Below, one piece after another: positions 15,850 through 19,636 of a DNA stretch of 19,636 nt (positions within the stretch are counted from its first letter, which is position 1; every line of letters starts with the position of its first letter). The DNA comes from an uncultured Saprospiraceae bacterium (GTDB taxonomy: Bacteria > Bacteroidota > Bacteroidia > Chitinophagales > Saprospiraceae): contig CALFYH010000409.1 of NCBI GenBank assembly GCA_937952155.1, positions 1-19,636 of the forward strand, read 5' to 3'. A model generated the notes under the pieces. The model saw only the letters and a program-made list of their open reading frames with translations, was not told the origin of the DNA and did no database searches. The position numbers were made by a program, and so were the translations under genes.

Positions 15850-16494
15850 ATGATGAAGTATATACTTTTTATTACCCTAGTTTTTACCTTTATCGGCTGC
15901 GGATTAAAACAAGTTGAAACAAAGTTTCCAAATGGTAAAATCAAAGAGGTGTACACGTTGAACAAAAATGGGGAAAAAGAAGGAAAATTTCAAGAATATT
16001 ATGAAGATGGAAAAATCAAAGAAGAAGCATTTTTTAAGAATGGTCAATATTCAGGAAAAAGAACATTATTTTTTCAGAATGGAAAACCAGAAATAGAAGA
16101 AAACTACACAGATGGTGGACTTCTGAATGGTGCATATAAAGCATACTATGATAATGGTCAGGTAAAGGTCGAAAAAAACTATACACAAAATGTACTCACC
16201 GGACCCGTAAAAGTGTTTTATGATTCTGGAAAAATTAAAGAAGAGTTCATCATGTCAGATAATAATGAAAATGGACCTTTTACTGAATATTATGAAAATG
16301 GTCATATACACTGGAAAGGAACATATCTAAATGGCGACAATGAATTTGGTCTTTTGGAGGAATGGGATTCACTCGGAGTAATAATCAAGCGAATGAAATG
16401 CGACTCAATGGCGGTATGCCGTACTTTCTGGCGTCCAGGTATGCCTGAAGTAAATTATGACACTTTGAGATCAGTTCCAACTCTAAAATTCTAA
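15850..16494 (+). CDS. YwqK/MORN-type repeat lipoprotein
   Basis: A 214-residue protein whose signal sequence ends in FIGC, so Cys17 is the likely lipid anchor. The mature part has about six repeats of roughly 21-24 residues with the pattern G-x-YY-x-(D/N)G-x-(I/V)K-x-E, for example EGKFQEYYEDGKIKEEAFFK and NGAYKAYYDNGQVKVEKNY. These are the MORN-like beta-hairpin repeats found in proteins annotated as YwqK-family antitoxin-like. A non-repeat tail of about 30 residues follows. No toxin gene is adjacent, so the antitoxin label should not be taken literally. The gene sits 10 bp before porQ with no terminator between, so the two are very probably co-transcribed. A periplasmic or surface scaffold for T9SS is possible but is inference. 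A second Met at codon 2 could also be the start. Confidence 0.88.
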   Translation: MMKYILFITLVFTFIGCGLKQVETKFPNGKIKEVYTLNKNGEKEGKFQEYYEDGKIKEEAFFKNGQYSGKRTLFFQNGKPEIEENYTDGGLLNGAYKAYYDNGQVKVEKNYTQNVLTGPVKVFYDSGKIKEEFIMSDNNENGPFTEYYENGHIHWKGTYLNGDNEFGLLEEWDSLGVIIKRMKCDSMAVCRTFWRPGMPEVNYDTLRSVPTLKF

Positions 16495-16504
16495 TATTTA
16501 CGCT

Positions 16505-17554
16505 ATGAAACAATGGCTTACCGCATGTTTTTTTTGTAGTTTTGCTTCTTTATTGGTGGCCCAGATTGGTGGTCAAGATGCGTACGAATTTCTCAACTTG
16601 CCTTCATCTGCAAGAATTACAGCCTTAGGTGGTGCATTGCCTTCGGTCCAAGATGAAGATATAACGCTTGCCTTGAGTAATCCAGCTTCACTAAATGAAA
16701 AAATGCATAATAGGATCTCCTTCTCGCACAATTTTCATTTTGCAGATGTACAAAATGGCTATGTCGCTTATGGTAGAAAAATGGAAAAGTGGAAACTAAA
16801 TACACATTTTGCCGTTCAATATATCAATTATGGAGATTTTAACTATGCCGATTTACTGGGTAATGTCGGTGAATCATTTAGTGCCAAAGAAACAGCTTTT
16901 ATCCTAGGTGCTTCTAAAAAAGTTGCTGAAAGGATCACCGTTGGGGCAAATATTAAAGGTGTATTTAGCAATTTAGAGTCTTATTCATCTACAGGTTTGC
17001 TCACGGATTTGGGTGCAAATTATGTAAAAGATTCTTCGGGTTTCATTTTGTCTTTTGTTATCAAAAACATTGGCACTGAACTCACTACATATAACGGCGT
17101 TCGTTATGGTACACCTTTGGATGTGCAAATAGGATTGTCAAAAAGACTCAAATATCTGCCATTTAGAATCTCGATTATTGCCCACCATCTCAATAAAGGC
17201 AATTATCGATACGATGATCCTTCTTTGAATCAACAAACGGATATCTTTGGAGAAAAGATAGAAGAAAACAAATTTGCAAATGCCGTGGACAACATCTTTC
17301 GGCATGTCATCATCAATGGCGAATTCTTGCTCGGCAGAAATGAAAACTTGCGTTTACGTGTTGGATACAATCATCTGAGAAGGAAGGAATTGTCCTTGAA
17401 TACCTTCAGAAGTCTGGCAGGATATAGTCTTGGCCTTGGTATCAAGATCAATGCTTTCAAATTGGATTATGGCATAGCTTATCACCATGTCGCAGGTGCC
17501 ACAAATCACATCAGTATCAGTACGGACCTAGGAAAATTTTTCAAAACACTCTGA
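16505..17554 (+). CDS. porQ: Type IX secretion system protein PorQ
   Basis: A 349-residue protein. A signal peptide (1-20, ending LLVAQ) is followed by the hallmark PorQ start GGQDAYEFLNLPSSARITALGG (about 22-43) and LALSNPASLN (55-64), then a predicted 14-stranded outer-membrane beta-barrel of the PorV/FadL-like class. Barrel signs are the regular aromatic/glycine alternation and the final strand ending in KFFKTL. PorQ works with PorU, PorV and PorZ in the attachment complex that processes and anchors T9SS cargo at the cell surface, so it should act on proteins such as the giant cargo encoded at 7.7-12.0 kb. It is the second gene of a two-gene unit. PorZ is often near porQ in other genomes, but no porZ is seen here. 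Confidence 0.92.
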   Translation: MKQWLTACFFCSFASLLVAQIGGQDAYEFLNLPSSARITALGGALPSVQDEDITLALSNPASLNEKMHNRISFSHNFHFADVQNGYVAYGRKMEKWKLNTHFAVQYINYGDFNYADLLGNVGESFSAKETAFILGASKKVAERITVGANIKGVFSNLESYSSTGLLTDLGANYVKDSSGFILSFVIKNIGTELTTYNGVRYGTPLDVQIGLSKRLKYLPFRISIIAHHLNKGNYRYDDPSLNQQTDIFGEKIEENKFANAVDNIFRHVIINGEFLLGRNENLRLRVGYNHLRRKELSLNTFRSLAGYSLGLGIKINAFKLDYGIAYHHVAGATNHISISTDLGKFFKTL

Positions 17555-17563
17555 TTTTTCCTT

Positions 17564-17584
17564 ACCCTTATTCAGGATAAGTGT
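17564..17584. terminator. Possible weak bidirectional hairpin between convergent porQ and glycosyltransferase
   Basis: ACCCTTAT (17564-17571) pairs with ATAAGTGT (17577-17584) with one mismatch across a 5-nt loop, in the 29-bp gap between the two stops. There is no good T-tract on either strand, so function as a terminator is uncertain. Confidence 0.35.
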
Positions 17585-18486
17585 TATTGAGATAATGCAG
17601 CAAGCATCCTTTTGATCTTGAGTATTCCTTTATCCCAAGCAGACAATTTATGCTTCTGAACATCCTGAAACCAAGGTTTACCTATATTGAGAATTTTATT
17701 CATAAAATAGTTGGCCGTCATGCCCCATTTCAAGATAAAGGTACTTCTTCCTTTGTTTTTACGGATTCTTTTGGTCGATTTGGATCCGAAATGATAGACC
17801 ATACTATCGCCGATACCTTTAAAATGACGAACACCTACTTGGTACAACTTCATACTAAAATCTGGATCAGAATACATACCTGGACTGTATTCAATACTCA
17901 ATCCACCTACAAGATCCCAAATATCTTTATGTACTACATTCGGCGGCCAAGTACTTCCTTTCCAGTCTTCTTTATGATGTGTATGATAAGTAGAAACTAA
18001 TTTTTTTTCGTCAAAACTATCTAGATCTCTTCCGTAATTGGCTATGGAAACGCAGGGATTTCCAGTTTCTTCTGGCTCGATCATAGTGGCAGACAACATA
18101 AAATAATGGTGACCAAGCTGCTTAATTTCTTGCATCAATTTCACATCCCAATCGGGCAAAAAATACATATCATCATTAGCATAGACAATATAATCAGCCT
18201 TTGCCAAACTGCGGGCTATGTTCAATGCATAACAAATACCCAAATTCTTTTTTGCATGGATATAATCGATATTCTGCACGCTTTGCAGCCAATCAGCAGT
18301 GCCATCTTTGCCTTCATTAGCGATGACAATCGGTTGAATTTTCAATGTTGAATGCTTCGAAAGACTGTCTAGGCAATTGCGCAAAAAAGGCAAATTATTC
18401 CAAGTCGGTATCAGCACACAAAAATCATATTCGGCAACATCAGAATGCACAAATTTTTCAAAATCCATCATTTCTTTCTTAAGCAT
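17584..18486 (-). CDS. Family 2 glycosyltransferase
   Basis: A 300-residue protein with a GT-A fold. The nucleotide-sugar binding start FCVLIPTWNNLPFLRNCLDSL (22-42), the DD metal-binding motif in VYANDDMYFLPDW (101-113), and the acidic catalytic-base region MYSDPDFSMKLY (204-215) are all visible, followed by HFGSKST (232-238). It is a cytosolic or membrane-associated transferase adding a sugar to a glycan, lipid or protein acceptor. The substrate is unknown. The ATG at 18486 overlaps the end of the MOSC gene by 8 bp, which suggests translational coupling. Two in-frame ATGs at 18471 and 18468 are alternative starts. It is the last gene of the apparent tolC-MOSC-GT unit. No other glycan genes are nearby. 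Confidence 0.9.
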   Translation of the reverse strand: MLKKEMMDFEKFVHSDVAEYDFCVLIPTWNNLPFLRNCLDSLSKHSTLKIQPIVIANEGKDGTADWLQSVQNIDYIHAKKNLGICYALNIARSLAKADYIVYANDDMYFLPDWDVKLMQEIKQLGHHYFMLSATMIEPEETGNPCVSIANYGRDLDSFDEKKLVSTYHTHHKEDWKGSTWPPNVVHKDIWDLVGGLSIEYSPGMYSDPDFSMKLYQVGVRHFKGIGDSMVYHFGSKSTKRIRKNKGRSTFILKWGMTANYFMNKILNIGKPWFQDVQKHKLSAWDKGILKIKRMLAALSQ

Positions 18487-19273
18487 GAATATGTATTTGA
18501 TCTCCTACGTTTATCCATCCTGTTTGTTCGCAAATGGCATTCATGCCAAAATTCACATTATTTCCTTGCCTTCGATATGTGTTCAAGATTGTCAATGGTG
18601 TTGAGTCAATTGCAGCCGTTGATTGGTCGATCGTGATGACTTGACATCGTCCACAAGGTTTTATATTACGCAGACGCACCTCATTACCAATGGTAAAATC
18701 ATGCCAATTATCTTCTTCATGAGGTATGCTTGTATTGATTATAAGGTTTGGTCTGAAGCGATTCATCGATAAGGGCTTTTCCATTTTTTGATTTAGATAA
18801 AATAAACTTTCCCAACCCAAGATCAGAAAAGGATATGCATCTGCTAGACTTACGTCAAATGTTTGACTTGTGGTTGATGCGGTATGTTGTCTTGCGGTCG
18901 TCGATGCCAATTTAACCAATCTAACTTTATTACCTAATTGCTCAGAAAACCATTGGTCGGCTTCATCAGATACAGACGTGACCGAAGCTTTATCATCCCA
19001 CACAGTAATTGTCAATTTTTCATCTGATGCTGCAGATAAAGGCACTACTAGTTTTGAGTTATTATATGTGATAATCAGATTTTCCTCGTCTATCTGCGTC
19101 AAAAAGAGCGCAAGAAGCGGATTTTGTCTTTGTGAGATAAAATGATTTTCGCTATCAATAAGCATCCAGTTGCGATCATACTCCAGTCCATGTTCAAAAA
19201 CACGTGAACTTTGTAGTTGGATACCCGCTAATCCTTTTACTGGATATATAACAATCTCACTTACCTGGTACAT
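18479..19273 (-). CDS. MOSC domain protein (YcbX/mARC-like, no ferredoxin domain)
   Basis: A 264-residue protein. The MOSC N-terminal beta-barrel domain (SEIVIYPVKGLAG, GLEYDRNWMLID, about 5-40) is followed by a MOSC domain with MNRFRPNLIIN (170-180) and KPCGRCQVITID (206-216). Cys207 is the expected molybdenum-cofactor ligand. Relatives (YcbX, mARC) bind Mo cofactor and reduce N-hydroxylated compounds such as hydroxylaminopurine. YcbX carries an extra C-terminal 2Fe-2S ferredoxin domain that is absent here, so an external electron donor would be needed. It lies 13 bp after the TolC-family gene and overlaps the glycosyltransferase by 8 bp. Confidence 0.92.
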   Translation of the reverse strand: MYQVSEIVIYPVKGLAGIQLQSSRVFEHGLEYDRNWMLIDSENHFISQRQNPLLALFLTQIDEENLIITYNNSKLVVPLSAASDEKLTITVWDDKASVTSVSDEADQWFSEQLGNKVRLVKLASTTARQHTASTTSQTFDVSLADAYPFLILGWESLFYLNQKMEKPLSMNRFRPNLIINTSIPHEEDNWHDFTIGNEVRLRNIKPCGRCQVITIDQSTAAIDSTPLTILNTYRRQGNNVNFGMNAICEQTGWINVGDQIHIHA

Positions 19274-19286
19274 TTCCTAAATTTCA

Positions 19287-19636
19287 TCAGTTTGAGAACA
19301 AACCACCAGATAATCTAATAAGTTCAAGATTAGCCAGTTTCCCTTCGTATATGGCTGTCAATTTTCGAAATTGTGCTTCGATCAGGTTGAGTTGAGCTTG
19401 TCGCAATTCAAGCGAATTTATACTTCCTACACGCATTTTTTCTGATGTGATTTCGAGGTTTTGCTTTGCTGCCAAGATATTTTTGTCTTCTTGACCGACC
19501 ATCTTATTTGCATTCACGAAAGTATTATGTACAGTATGAATATTTGCCTTCACGTTAAGTTCAGTCTCTTCTTTGGCCAACTTTCCCGATTCCAAATTAA
19601 GTTTTGCAACCTGAATTTCTCTTTTGTTATTAGATC
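19287..19636 (-). CDS. TolC-family outer-membrane efflux protein, C-terminal end only
   Basis: The frame continues through the right edge of the window, and about 116 C-terminal residues are visible. They form long amphipathic helices (KREIQVAKLNLESGKLAKEE, then NILAAKQNLEITSEKMRVGS) followed by the family signature GSINSLELRQAQLNLIEAQ and a terminal helix NLELIRLSG. TolC-like proteins form the outer-membrane channel of tripartite efflux pumps and type I secretion. The pump partners, if present, would lie beyond the right edge. A TTG at 19595 is internal and not a start. Confidence 0.88.
   Translation of the reverse strand, partial: SNNKREIQVAKLNLESGKLAKEETELNVKANIHTVHNTFVNANKMVGQEDKNILAAKQNLEITSEKMRVGSINSLELRQAQLNLIEAQFRKLTAIYEGKLANLELIRLSGGLFSN

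Noticed and set aside
15850..16494. Toxin-antitoxin system based on YwqK similarity
   Set aside because: The protein is a lipoprotein and no toxin-like gene is adjacent. The name comes from database labels for the repeat, not from function.
1..19636. CRISPR array, insertion sequence, prophage, tRNA or rRNA
   Set aside because: I saw no regularly spaced repeats, transposase or integrase motifs, terminal inverted repeats, or recognisable RNA gene on either strand.

Overview
The window is a low-GC piece of a Bacteroidota genome. Four things point to this phylum. A type IX secretion (T9SS) component, PorQ, lies in the same window as a very large secreted protein with a T9SS type A sorting domain. 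Outer-membrane proteins of Bacteroidota type are present (RemB/Wzi-like barrel, stand-alone TonB, TolC). Signal peptides end in a glutamine cleavage site. At least eight genes are preceded by the TAnnTTTG -7 element of the Bacteroidota primary sigma factor, with no Shine-Dalgarno sequences. The Cys-rich HYR-like/dockerin/T9SS architecture is most familiar from Saprospiria-type lineages, but that placement is an inference.

Left part (1-5.2 kb). A metH gene (cobalamin-dependent methionine synthase) is cut by the left edge in its B12-binding domain. Upstream of it on the same strand is an outer-membrane beta-barrel protein resembling Wzi/RemB. Divergent from that is a PmtA/KsgA-like SAM methyltransferase, facing a tiny lipoprotein gene.

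Middle (5.2-12.5 kb). An HU-type nucleoid protein has a textbook promoter and terminator. It is followed by an orphan ATP-grasp enzyme, a convergent GlsB/YeaQ-type membrane protein, and a 4.4-kb gene for a 1452-residue T9SS cargo protein. The cargo carries about seven HYR-like Cys-rich modules, then a dockerin, a possible cohesin-like domain and a sorting domain. It has its own promoter and terminator. A 507-bp AT-rich gap follows.

Right part (12.5-19.6 kb). On the plus strand are tonB, a ppiD-like membrane-anchored parvulin, and a two-gene unit of a YwqK/MORN-repeat lipoprotein plus porQ. On the minus strand, converging on porQ, is an apparent operon of a TolC-family protein (cut by the right edge), a MOSC-domain protein and a family-2 glycosyltransferase.

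The common theme is the cell envelope: export and folding (PpiD), T9SS (PorQ and its cargo), energy transduction (TonB), outer-membrane barrels and lipoproteins. No mobile element, CRISPR array, rRNA or tRNA was recognised. I see no clearly new multi-gene system. The best leads are the cargo protein's dockerin plus cohesin-like arrangement, the YwqK lipoprotein coupled to porQ, the orphan ATP-grasp enzyme, and a recurrent promoter with very short leaders that corrects two apparent TTG starts.
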